Assembly: GCA_030431455.1 (NCBI GenBank)
Contig: JAUIJE010000017.1
Location: forward strand, 1-64,000
Length of the DNA: 64,000 nucleotides
From: a bacterium
GTDB taxonomy: Bacteria > Myxococcota > UBA727 > JAUIJE01
Direction of reading: 5' to 3'
The translations under genes were made by a program, and so were the position numbers. Shown here one piece after another: positions 26,638 to 34,133 of the stretch (within the stretch, counting starts at the first letter, position 1; every line of letters starts with the position of its first letter). The notes below the pieces were generated by a model, which was given only the letters and a program-made list of their open reading frames with translations, was not told the DNA's origin and searched no databases.

Positions 26638-27372
26638 TCAGATCAGTTTGTCGCCGCCGCCAGCGATGCCGAAGACGCGCTTGTAGACCAAGGCCACCGC
26701 CACCATGCTGAGCGGGCCGGTCACGAGCAGGCCGAGGCCGCAGGGGATGGAGCCGACGAAGTTGACCAGGCCGAGCACGAGGAGCAGCACGATGTGCGGC
26801 ACGATGCTCTTGTTGACCACGCCCACCGACGCTTTGATCGCGTCCATGAACTCCATCTCGCGGTCGATGACGAGGTAGGTCGAGTACATCGTGGCCATCG
26901 CGAGGTAGAGGCCGGGGATGATGAGCAGGATGCTGCCGATGCCCACCGCGAGGCCGACCACGAGGGTGACGAGCAGCAGGGGCACGAACATCTTGAGGCC
27001 GGCGAAGGAGTGGCCGATCTCGATCGGTTTGCCCTCGGTGGCGCGGAGGGCCATGACCAGAAGGCCGCCGTAGAAGGGCCCCGCGACCAACCCGGCGAGC
27101 GGAATCATGGACAGCACGCTGACGACGACCCCGATGAGGATCGAGCCGACGAGCAGGGGCACGAGGTTGGGCTTGGTGATCTCCCAGCTCTCTTTGAGCA
27201 GGTCGCCCACGGGGGGCAGCTCGACGGGGCCGGCGAGAACTTGGTCGATGCTCTGCACCGCGCCGCCGGCGCTCGCCGCGATGGCGCCGCCGCCGCCGGT
27301 GAACTGGTGTCCGCAAGCTCCGCAGAACTTGGCTTGATCGGGAAGCTGGGTGCCGCACGCGGGGCATTGCAT
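26638..27372 (-). CDS. Zinc-ribbon multi-pass membrane protein
   Basis: The 244-residue product begins MQCPACGTQ...KFCGACGHQF, a four-Cys zinc ribbon at residues 3-20. A Gly/Ala-rich linker follows, then a membrane domain with about five hydrophobic helices between residues 70 and 235 (LVPLLVGSILIGVVVSVLSM, LLLVTLVVGLAVGIGSILLI, IVLLLVLGLVNFVGSI). The start ATG 27372 has AAGGAG eight bases upstream. The fold resembles zinc-ribbon plus DUF4013/DUF975-like membrane proteins of unknown function. It is monocistronic: a terminator lies 16 bp after the stop. Confidence 0.78.
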   Translation of the reverse strand: MQCPACGTQLPDQAKFCGACGHQFTGGGGAIAASAGGAVQSIDQVLAGPVELPPVGDLLKESWEITKPNLVPLLVGSILIGVVVSVLSMIPLAGLVAGPFYGGLLVMALRATEGKPIEIGHSFAGLKMFVPLLLVTLVVGLAVGIGSILLIIPGLYLAMATMYSTYLVIDREMEFMDAIKASVGVVNKSIVPHIVLLLVLGLVNFVGSIPCGLGLLVTGPLSMVAVALVYKRVFGIAGGGDKLI

Positions 27373-27535
27373 AGGACGGTCTCCTTTGGGCCGAAGCCTC
27401 TTCAGTAAAAGCCGGCCCGATCGGTAGCACGGGCCCTCAGCGGCGACAATCCTACCGCAGTGATGCGGCCCACGGGCATTGCGGCGCCCCCCCCACCTGG
27501 TAGAGCTGTAGGAGAACGTAGGTTGTGAGGTGGTC

Positions 27536-29200
27536 ATGCAGCGGCTGAGCTCTTTGGTTTTTCTTTCCCTGGGTGTGGTCGGCGCGATCGGCTGCCCGGA
27601 TGACCTGGACGAATTCGCGCCGCAGGGTGCGATCGAGCCGGCCCTGCTCGACCTCGGCCCCGTGCCCATCGGCACGACCTGCACGCCCCTGCTCGCGGTG
27701 ACCAACACCGGCGGCGCCACCCTCAACATCACCGACGGGGCCTTGGCCGACGTCGACGGCGACTGGGCCATCGGCCGCGTGCCCGAGCAGGTCAGCCTCG
27801 GGGGCGAAGGCGAAGTGGAAATGCAATACACCGCGGCCGGCACCGCGGGCACCCGACAGAGCGTGACCCTGCGGCTCGAGACCAACGACCCCGACAACGA
27901 CGGCCGGATCTCGAGCTCCCTGCAGGCCATTGTCGTCGAGGAGACCGCCGCGGTGGGCGCGATCCTGTGCCCCACCGAGAGCGACACCTACGAACATTGC
28001 GACGGGCCGGTGGACTTCGGCGCGGTCAACAAGGGCGACCCCAACGTGCCCATCGACCAGCGCACCGGCATCACCGTCTCGGTCAAAATCAAGAACGAAG
28101 GCAGCGAGCAGCTCACCGTCAACAACGTGTTGCTCAACGACGGCAACCCCGACTTCGCGGTGCAAGGGCTCGAGCAAGGCAATCTCGTCGTCGACACCCC
28201 GGTGGTGCTCGAGCCGTCGCGCACCGAGGCCTGCGGCCAGCCGGGCGACAACCCCGACGCCGAGGTCACGGTCAACCTGTTCTACGCCCCCACCGACATC
28301 GGGGCCGACACCGAGACCCTCGTGGTCCTCACCGACGCGATCAACGGCGGCAACCTCGAGGTCCCGCTCAACGGCTTCGGCTCGGACATCGGCATCCTGC
28401 TCAACCCCACCGCGATCAACTTCGGCGACACCGTCGAGGACACCGAATACGTCGAGACCATCACCGCCTCCAACGTCGGCACCAACGACGCCCCGGTGAA
28501 CAACACCTGCCTCGACGCCGACGGCGACGAGACCTGCGACGCGAACTGCACCGGCAGCGACGACGACACCGCCCTCGGCGGCATCCTCAAGTGTGAGGTG
28601 CTCAAGGCCGACGGCGAGACCCACGAGGGCAAGGGCTTCATCCTCGCCGGCACCGACGCCACCCCCGGCGGCGACGACGAGCGCGTGGTCAAGGTCACCT
28701 TCTCGCCGGTGGCGGGCAACGCCGACCTCCCCGCCAACGTGTTCTTGCGCTTCGAGACCGCGATCCAGAACAACGCGGTGTGGACCGCCCGCATCGTCGG
28801 CGGCGGCATCGGCAACCTCGCGGTGAGCGGCGGCGTGACCCCCTGCCCCTCGGGCGTGTGCATCCAAGCCGCGGGCGACCCCGCCGACGTGATGACCTGG
28901 ACCGGCCAAATCACCCTCACCCTGGAAAACACCGGCGACGCGTCCCTCGACGTGACCGCGCTGGACTGGGACGGACCGGCCACCATCGCCGACGACTACA
29001 CGCTCACCGATGCGGGCGGCAACGCCCTCGACATCGCCGCCCCCGGCATCTCGCTCGGGGTCGGGGCGAGCACCACCCTCACGCTCGACTACGCCAACAA
29101 CGACTTCTCGGGGCAAGACTTCATCAACCTCGAGTTCGCCAACACCGGGGGCCAAAGCCCGGTGGTGATTCCGCTCAGCATCCTCCCCCCCACCGAGTAG
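27536..29200 (+). CDS. Lipoprotein with HYDIN/ASH-like repeats
   Basis: The 554-residue lipoprotein starts at ATG 27536 (GAGG five bases before; an in-frame GTG at 27530 is less likely). The signal peptide ends in the lipobox VVGAIGC. The mature part contains at least three immunoglobulin-like modules of the HYDIN/'choice-of-anchor D' type, each with the LxxGxVxxGxTxxxxLxVxNTGxxxLxI pattern: LLDLGPVPIGTTCTPLLAV, AINFGDTVEDTEYVETI, and GQITLTLENTGDASLDV. An acidic Asp/Cys-rich insert sits around residue 330 (CLDADGDETCDANC) and may bind calcium. Such proteins are surface or periplasmic scaffolds in Myxococcota. The transporter gene downstream begins 3 bp after the stop. Confidence 0.82.
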   Translation: MQRLSSLVFLSLGVVGAIGCPDDLDEFAPQGAIEPALLDLGPVPIGTTCTPLLAVTNTGGATLNITDGALADVDGDWAIGRVPEQVSLGGEGEVEMQYTAAGTAGTRQSVTLRLETNDPDNDGRISSSLQAIVVEETAAVGAILCPTESDTYEHCDGPVDFGAVNKGDPNVPIDQRTGITVSVKIKNEGSEQLTVNNVLLNDGNPDFAVQGLEQGNLVVDTPVVLEPSRTEACGQPGDNPDAEVTVNLFYAPTDIGADTETLVVLTDAINGGNLEVPLNGFGSDIGILLNPTAINFGDTVEDTEYVETITASNVGTNDAPVNNTCLDADGDETCDANCTGSDDDTALGGILKCEVLKADGETHEGKGFILAGTDATPGGDDERVVKVTFSPVAGNADLPANVFLRFETAIQNNAVWTARIVGGGIGNLAVSGGVTPCPSGVCIQAAGDPADVMTWTGQITLTLENTGDASLDVTALDWDGPATIADDYTLTDAGGNALDIAAPGISLGVGASTTLTLDYANNDFSGQDFINLEFANTGGQSPVVIPLSILPPTE

Positions 29201-29203
29201 CGC

Positions 29204-30073
29204 GTGACCGTCTCGGCGCCTCCCTCGGCGCTGCGCCTGACCGCCACCGTCGCGCTGGTGGTGTGCACGATTTCGTTCGCCGCGATCCTCATCCGGTGGG
29301 CTCAAGCCCCGGCGCTGGCGGTCGCGCTGTGGCGCAATGTCTTTGCGGTGGGAGTGCTGTTGCCCGCCGCGCTGCTGTGGCGGGTGCCATTTCCCCGGGG
29401 GCGGGAGCTTTGGTTCAGCGTCGTGTCGGGGCTGTTTCTCGCCGCCCACTTCGCGTTCTGGATTTCGTCGCTGGACCACACCTCGGTCGCGGTCAGCGTG
29501 GTCCTGGTGTGCACCCAGCCGATCTTTGTCGCCGGGTTCGGCATGGTGGTGTTGCACGAACGCACCAGCCTGCGCGGCGTGGTCGGCATCGCCGCCGCGG
29601 TGGCCGGCGCGATGCTGATCGCCCTCGACGAGCAAGGGGACCAGAGCGCGCTGTTCGGCAACCTCCTGGCCCTGCTCGGCGCGGTGTTCGTCGCGGCCTA
29701 CGTCATCGTGGGGCGCCGGGTGCGCGGGGGGGGCGGCACCCTGCTGGGCTACGTGGTGGTGGTGTACTCGGTGGCCGGGGCGGCGCTGGGCGTGGCCTGT
29801 CTGGTGATGGCGGTGCCGGTGACGGGCTTTTCCGCCCAGACCTGGGGGGTGATGGCCCTGATCGCGGTGGGGCCGCAAATCCTCGGCCACACGTTGTTCA
29901 ACTGGGCCCTCAAGTATGTCCGGGCTTCGGTGCTATCCAGCACCATTTTGCTCGAACCCGTGGGCAGCGCGGCGCTGGCCGCGATGCTCTTGGGCGAGGT
30001 CCCCGGGGTGTTCACCCTCGCCGGCGGCGGCGTGGTGGTGGCCGGGCTCGCGCTGTTGATCTGGGCCCGTTGA
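29204..30073 (+). CDS. EamA-family (DMT) transporter
   Basis: The 289-residue protein from GTG 29204 has ten predicted transmembrane helices in two EamA repeats. The first repeat ends with FVAGFGMVVLHERTSLRGVVG and the second with LLEPVGSAALAAMLLGEVPG, the usual EamA half-endings with a conserved Glu. EamA transporters export metabolites or amino acids; the substrate cannot be read from sequence. It is co-directional and 3 bp from the HYDIN-like lipoprotein gene, and convergent with the TPR gene at 30097. Confidence 0.9.
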   Translation: MTVSAPPSALRLTATVALVVCTISFAAILIRWAQAPALAVALWRNVFAVGVLLPAALLWRVPFPRGRELWFSVVSGLFLAAHFAFWISSLDHTSVAVSVVLVCTQPIFVAGFGMVVLHERTSLRGVVGIAAAVAGAMLIALDEQGDQSALFGNLLALLGAVFVAAYVIVGRRVRGGGGTLLGYVVVVYSVAGAALGVACLVMAVPVTGFSAQTWGVMALIAVGPQILGHTLFNWALKYVRASVLSSTILLEPVGSAALAAMLLGEVPGVFTLAGGGVVVAGLALLIWAR

Positions 30074-30096
30074 CCGCGGCGCGCCGCCGACGCGGC

Positions 30097-31275
30097 TCAG
30101 GGCAGCTCGCCCCGCTTGAGGGCCTCGAACCGGGGGTCGCCGGCGAGCGACTTCAGATCCGGGTCTTGGCTCAGGGTCGAGAGGTCCACGTAGCCGTTGA
30201 GCAACGCGATCTGCAAATAGCCGAACGCCTGCTCGGTTTCGTTGGTCAGCGCGTGGATGCACGCGAGGTTGTAGTAGACGTCGGGGTTGGCGGGGTCCGC
30301 CTCGAGGGCGAGCCCGTAGGCGTCCTTGGCCTCGTCGTACCGGTCGCGCATATAATACGTGACCCCAATGCCGTTGTATCCCTGGCTGTAGGTGGGGTCG
30401 ACCTGGACCGCCTCCTCGAACAGCGCCCGGGCCTCCTCCGCCCGGCCCTGCTGCAACAACTGTTGGGCGTTGGTGGCCTTGGCCTCCGCCTTTTTGCGCG
30501 CCTCGGGCGAGTATTCCCCGTCGAGGGCCGGCCGGTCTTCGTCCTGGACGTCGGGGAGCTTGTTGTCCTTCTTGCGCGGGGCATCGTCACCGCGCGCATG
30601 TTTGCCCTTGCCTTTGCCATCGTCACCGCGCGCATGTTTGCCTTTGCCCTTGCCTTTGCCTTGGCCTTGGCCTTGGCCGTCGTCCCCACGCGCGTGTTTG
30701 CCCTTCCCTTTGCCCTTGCCGTCGTCGCGCGCGTGTTTGCCCTTCCCTCTGCCCTTGCCGTCGTCGCCGCGGGCCTTTGGCCCCTTGCTGTCGTTCCCTG
30801 CGACCGGGCGCTCGCTGGCGGGGGGCGTGTCCTTGTCGCCGGTCCCCTGGGCCACCCGCGTGCCCTTGGCCCCCGACGAGCCGCCTTTGCGGAACGCGAT
30901 CGCGTCGCCTTTCAGCGGGGTTTTGCATTTGCCGTCGAAATGCGCGGCGCCGGACAGCGCCTTGCCGCCCCGGGTGATCAACAACATCACCAAACCCGAC
31001 TTGTTCTTGCCGCAGCCTTGGCCGCACGCGTACAGCTCGCCGGTGACCGAATCGTCCAGTCGCGTGCCGTCGAGGATCACCGCGCCTTTTTTGACCTTGC
31101 AGGGACCGCCGCCAGTCACGGCTTTGCCGGTGACCACGCCGTCTTTTTCGACGATGCGCACGTCGCCCAGCTGGCTTGTGTACACGCCCTCGAGCGGGCC
31201 GGCGGCGGCGGGGATCGCGGCCAACGCGATCGCGGCGGTGAGCGAAATTTGAACGCGGGTCAGATGATGAGACAT
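30097..31275 (-). CDS. Exported TPR protein with Lys/Gly/His repeat linker
   Basis: The 392-residue product starts at ATG 31275 with GGAGGAG upstream and a signal peptide (VQISLTAAIALAAIPAAAG). Residues 27-130 form an all-beta domain with four Cys (GPCKVKK, ACGQGCGKNK, GKCKTP). Residues ~165-235 are a highly basic low-complexity linker built on the unit GDDGKGKGKHAR. The C-terminal third contains two to three TPR repeats (NAQQLLQQGRAEEARALFEEA, YNGIGVTYYMRDRYDEAKDAY, DVYYNLACIHALT). The linker could bind nucleic acid or anionic polymer. The DNA below it is a degenerate tandem repeat. Convergent with the DMT transporter, divergent from zapA. Confidence 0.78.
   Translation of the reverse strand: MSHHLTRVQISLTAAIALAAIPAAAGPLEGVYTSQLGDVRIVEKDGVVTGKAVTGGGPCKVKKGAVILDGTRLDDSVTGELYACGQGCGKNKSGLVMLLITRGGKALSGAAHFDGKCKTPLKGDAIAFRKGGSSGAKGTRVAQGTGDKDTPPASERPVAGNDSKGPKARGDDGKGRGKGKHARDDGKGKGKGKHARGDDGQGQGQGKGKGKGKHARGDDGKGKGKHARGDDAPRKKDNKLPDVQDEDRPALDGEYSPEARKKAEAKATNAQQLLQQGRAEEARALFEEAVQVDPTYSQGYNGIGVTYYMRDRYDEAKDAYGLALEADPANPDVYYNLACIHALTNETEQAFGYLQIALLNGYVDLSTLSQDPDLKSLAGDPRFEALKRGELP
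30580..30776. repeat. Degenerate tandem repeat encoding GDDGKGKGKHAR units
   Basis: The DNA shows about five imperfect copies of a unit reading (on the plus strand) CGCGCATGTTTGCCCTTGCC with inserted TTGCC/TTGGCC hexamer runs. It encodes the basic linker of the TPR protein and is the most repetitive tract in the window, so copy number may vary between strains. Confidence 0.75.
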
Positions 31276-31469
31276 TGGGACGCTCCTCCGACGAGACCAC
31301 ACGCCGTGCGATTCACCGGTCTGCCCCACCATAAACGAACATGTCGGACAAGAGATCTGTGTTTTGACCCGACCGGGTGCGCGCGAATGTCGATCCATCG
31401 CCGCATCTGATCGTCCGGACACCAAAACCCGCGCGTTGCAGATACAAGAAACACCGCGCCGCCCTTGCG

Positions 31470-31492
31470 TTTGATGGTTGACAATGATCAAA
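31470..31492. promoter_or_regulatory. Inverted repeat in TPR gene/zapA divergent region
   Basis: TTTGAT (31470-31475) and ATCAAA (31487-31492) are perfect arms separated by 11 bases, in a patch poorer in GC than its surroundings, 14 bases upstream of the zapA -35 hexamer. It is a candidate operator; no regulator is identifiable. Confidence 0.35.
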
Positions 31493-31505
31493 CCGCGACA
31501 GCTCG

Positions 31506-31535
31506 TTGACAGCCAAGGGCGCGGGCTTTTAGGTT
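31506..31535 (+). promoter_or_regulatory. zapA: Candidate sigma-70 promoter for zapA
   Basis: A perfect -35 hexamer TTGACA (31506-31511) is followed after 18 bases by TAGGTT (31530-31535). The zapA GTG lies 26 bases further on, with GGAGG (31551-31555) between. A consensus TTGACA is unusual in this GC-rich DNA. Confidence 0.5.
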
Positions 31536-31560
31536 ACCGTTCTCGTCGGGGAGGTCATGG

Positions 31561-31929
31561 GTGAAGCGCAAGGTTGAAGTTTCGCTGCTCGGGCAATCCT
31601 TCACCGTTCGCTCGGACAAGGACGAAGCCCACGTGCACGCCTTGGCCAACTTCGTGACCCGTCGCTTCGAGACCCTCCAGCACAAGACCCGCACCGTCGG
31701 CACCCACGAGCTGGCGTTGTTGGTGGCCCTCAATCTCGCCGAAGAACTGTTCGAGGCGGAGGAGCGGGCCAAGGAAGTGCGCGAAGTGATCCGTGGGCGC
31801 GCGGAGCGGGTGCTGGCCTCGCTCAACGGCGCGCTCGATCTCGTCGGCCACCCGGACGACGTGCCCGCCAGCGACGACGATGACGCGCCGGCCATGGCCC
31901 CCGCCGCGGCCGAACAAAGCGCGCGCTGA
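31561..31929 (+). CDS. zapA: Cell division protein ZapA
   Basis: ZapA crosslinks FtsZ protofilaments in the cytosolic division ring. The 122-residue protein from GTG 31561 has the N-terminal KRKVEVSLLGQSFTVRSDKDEAHV strand-turn-helix of the family (split here only for length: VEVSLLGQSFTVR then DEAHVHALANFVTRR). A long coiled-coil helix follows (LALLVALNLAEELFEAEERA), then an acidic disordered tail. An overlapping ATG at 31557 is out of frame. The downstream order zapA - RNA - fau is the conserved 6S RNA locus, which supports the assignment. Confidence 0.9.
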   Translation: MKRKVEVSLLGQSFTVRSDKDEAHVHALANFVTRRFETLQHKTRTVGTHELALLVALNLAEELFEAEERAKEVREVIRGRAERVLASLNGALDLVGHPDDVPASDDDDAPAMAPAAAEQSAR

Positions 31930-31982
31930 TCCCGTTCCCGATCGCCCACGAGACGGCCGGCCGCGGTCAAAGCCCGCGCGGC

Positions 31983-32200
31983 AGGATCCAGGTGAAGAAT
32001 CTCACCTTCCGCGGTTGCGCGCTTCAACCTCGATTTCGTAATCTCTTCTCGACGGGAAACCGTCTCCCCCGGAGACGCGGTTTGGCCATTTACGCTCCGA
32101 ACCGTTTCTCTTACACACGGGAGCCGCTCCTTGCGGGTCTGCGCAAGCCTGCCGCCGAGCAGGACGCCTTCCCCCGCAATATTTGGCGCCCACCTGGCCT
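31983..32200 (+). ncRNA. ssrS: Probable 6S RNA
   Basis: The 312-bp gap between zapA and fau matches the conserved position of ssrS in Proteobacteria. CCAGGTG (31988-31994) pairs with CACCTGG (32191-32197), and flanking AGG (31983-31985) with CCT (32198-32200), making a ~10-bp closing stem around ~200 nt. Inside it, TTGCGC (32015-32020) pairs with GCGCAA (32141-32146), and AAACCG.TCTCC pairs with GGAGA.CGGTTT as an apical hairpin (about 32057-32082). The rod shape fits 6S RNA, which binds RNA polymerase-sigma70 and mimics an open promoter. Ends are approximate, and the central bubble was not modelled. Confidence 0.55.
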
Positions 32201-32241
32201 ATGCTGGTTCGAGCATACCCTCCGCGGGTCCGGGGGCCTTT

Positions 32242-32817
32242 TTGTCCGACGTCGACCTTCCCACCCAAAAAAGAACCCTCCGTCGCGCCCTCAAGGCGGT
32301 TCTGCGCGCGTTGCCGGAGCAGACCCGGCGCGCGGGCGCAGACGCGTCGGTGGCTTTGTGCGGGCACTGTACGGGCCGCACCGCGCTGTTTGTGTCCATG
32401 CGTGACGAGTTCGACACCGGCCCGCTCGACGACGCGCTTCGGCACGCGGAGGTGCCCCGCGCCTATCCGGTATATGACCGGGCCGGGCTGCGGTTTGTCG
32501 AGGTCCCCGACGACGTCGTTGGGCGGCACCTGCCCCAGGACCGGTTGGGCATTCCCACCGCCGATGTCGCGTGGCCGGTGGCGATCGATGTGCAGACCGT
32601 GATCGTGCCCGGGCTGGCCTTCGACCGACGGGGGGGCCGGCTGGGCCGCGGCTTGGGGCTTTACGATCGGTACCTGTCCGCGCACCAAGGCGTGCGCGCC
32701 ATCGGCTTGTTCTACGACGAGCAAGAGGTCGAACGGTGCCCGACGGGCCCCCACGATCAGCGCCTGCGCGAGGTGTTCACCCCGCGCGGGGGGCTGGTGC
32801 ACCTCGATCTGAGCTGA
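32242..32817 (+). CDS. fau: 5-formyltetrahydrofolate cyclo-ligase family protein
   Basis: The enzyme converts 5-formyl-THF to 5,10-methenyl-THF using ATP. The C-terminal signature [20 protein letters not shown] and LYDRYLSAH matches the family's ATP/substrate loop, and the N-terminal [18 protein letters not shown] matches the basic helix. The start is uncertain: TTG 32242 gives 191 residues, the family size; TTG 32131 would extend into the probable 6S RNA. No ATG fits. It follows zapA and the RNA, as in E. coli ygfA. It may be processed from the same transcript as 6S RNA. Confidence 0.85.
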   Translation: MSDVDLPTQKRTLRRALKAVLRALPEQTRRAGADASVALCGHCTGRTALFVSMRDEFDTGPLDDALRHAEVPRAYPVYDRAGLRFVEVPDDVVGRHLPQDRLGIPTADVAWPVAIDVQTVIVPGLAFDRRGGRLGRGLGLYDRYLSAHQGVRAIGLFYDEQEVERCPTGPHDQRLREVFTPRGGLVHLDLS

Positions 32818-32879
32818 CGCGCGCAGGCGGTTGCCAGCCTGCTCAGCGTCGGGCAGACCCCGCCTCCGGAGGGAGGAGC

Positions 32880-34112
32880 ATGGCCTTCATCGCACCCGAA
32901 GAACAGTTGCAGGCGTTGCTGCGCGGCACCGTCGACGTACAAGTCGAGGCCGAGCTGTTGCAGAAGCTCAAGAAGAGCCACGCCGAAAACCGGCCGCTGG
33001 TGATCAAGGCGGGCTTCGACCCCACCGCGCCCGACCTGCACATCGGCCACACGGTGTTGATCAACAAGCTCCGGCAGTTCCAGGAATTCGGTCACCGGGT
33101 GGTGTTTTTGATCGGCGACTTCACCGCCCGGATCGGTGACCCCACGGGCAAAAACAGCACCCGGCCCCCGCTCACCGAGGACGAGATCCTGGAGAACGCC
33201 TCGACCTACAAGCGGCAGGTGTTCAAGATCCTCGACGAGAAGAAGACCGAAATCAGGTTCAACGCCGAGTGGCTGGGCAAGCTCGGGTTCGACGATCTCA
33301 TCCGGCTCGCGGCCAAATACTCGGTCGCGCGCATGATCGAACGCGACGACTTCCGGCGTCGTCTCGCCGAGGGCCGCCCCATCTCCATGCACGAGCTGCT
33401 CTACCCGCTGGCGCAGGGCTACGACTCGGTGGCCCTCGCCGCCGACGTCGAGCTCGGCGGCACCGATCAGCTGTTCAACCTGCTGGTGGGGCGGGACCTG
33501 ATGCGCGCGCACGACATGGAGCCGCAGTGCATCCTCACCGTGCCGATCCTCGAGGGCACCGACGCCCGCGAAGAAGATGGCGCCATCGTGGGGGCCAAGA
33601 TGTCCAAGTCACTGGGCAATTACATTGCGGTGGAAGAGCCCCCCGACACGCAGTTCGGCAAGATCATGAGCGTGTGCGACCCCCTGATGTGGCGGTACTA
33701 CGATCTCCTGTCGTTCCGCCCCGCCGACGAGGTCGCGGCCCTCAAGCAGGACCACCCCAAGAAGGCGAAGGTGGCCCTGGCCAAGGAAATCGTCGCGCGG
33801 TTCCATGATGAGGCGGCGGCGGACGCGGCCGCGCGCAAGTTCGAGGAGCTGTTCAAGCCGGGCAACAAGAATCTCATCCCCGAGGACGCCCCCACCGTCA
33901 CGTTGCACGGTGACGGGGAGGCGGTGCCGATCGTGCGCGCGCTGGTCGAGGCCGAGCTCTGCAAAAGCAACTCTGAGGCCCGGCGCCTCATCGGCCAGAA
34001 CGGCCTGCGCGTCGACGGCGAGCGCGTCTCGGACATGAACTTCGCGCTCCCCGCCGGTGAACACGCGGTGCGGGTGGGCAAGAAGGCCTGGGCCCGGGTC
34101 ATCGTCGACTGA
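32880..34112 (+). CDS. tyrS: Tyrosyl-tRNA synthetase
   Basis: TyrRS charges tRNA-Tyr in the cytosol. The 410-residue protein from ATG 32880 (GGGAGGAG immediately upstream) has the class I motif DLHIGHTVL (residues 54-57 are HIGH) and [17 protein letters not shown]. The binding segment [20 protein letters not shown] and the KMSKS loop [10 protein letters not shown] are intact. The C-terminal S4 RNA-binding domain (residues ~345-410) is intact ([21 protein letters not shown]). Size and GGTDQ form match the TyrZ-like bacterial type. It is 62 bp after fau on the same strand and convergent with the PHP lipoprotein. Confidence 0.97.
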   Translation: MAFIAPEEQLQALLRGTVDVQVEAELLQKLKKSHAENRPLVIKAGFDPTAPDLHIGHTVLINKLRQFQEFGHRVVFLIGDFTARIGDPTGKNSTRPPLTEDEILENASTYKRQVFKILDEKKTEIRFNAEWLGKLGFDDLIRLAAKYSVARMIERDDFRRRLAEGRPISMHELLYPLAQGYDSVALAADVELGGTDQLFNLLVGRDLMRAHDMEPQCILTVPILEGTDAREEDGAIVGAKMSKSLGNYIAVEEPPDTQFGKIMSVCDPLMWRYYDLLSFRPADEVAALKQDHPKKAKVALAKEIVARFHDEAAADAAARKFEELFKPGNKNLIPEDAPTVTLHGDGEAVPIVRALVEAELCKSNSEARRLIGQNGLRVDGERVSDMNFALPAGEHAVRVGKKAWARVIVD

Positions 34113-34133
34113 GGCGTCAGGACCGCCGGCCGC

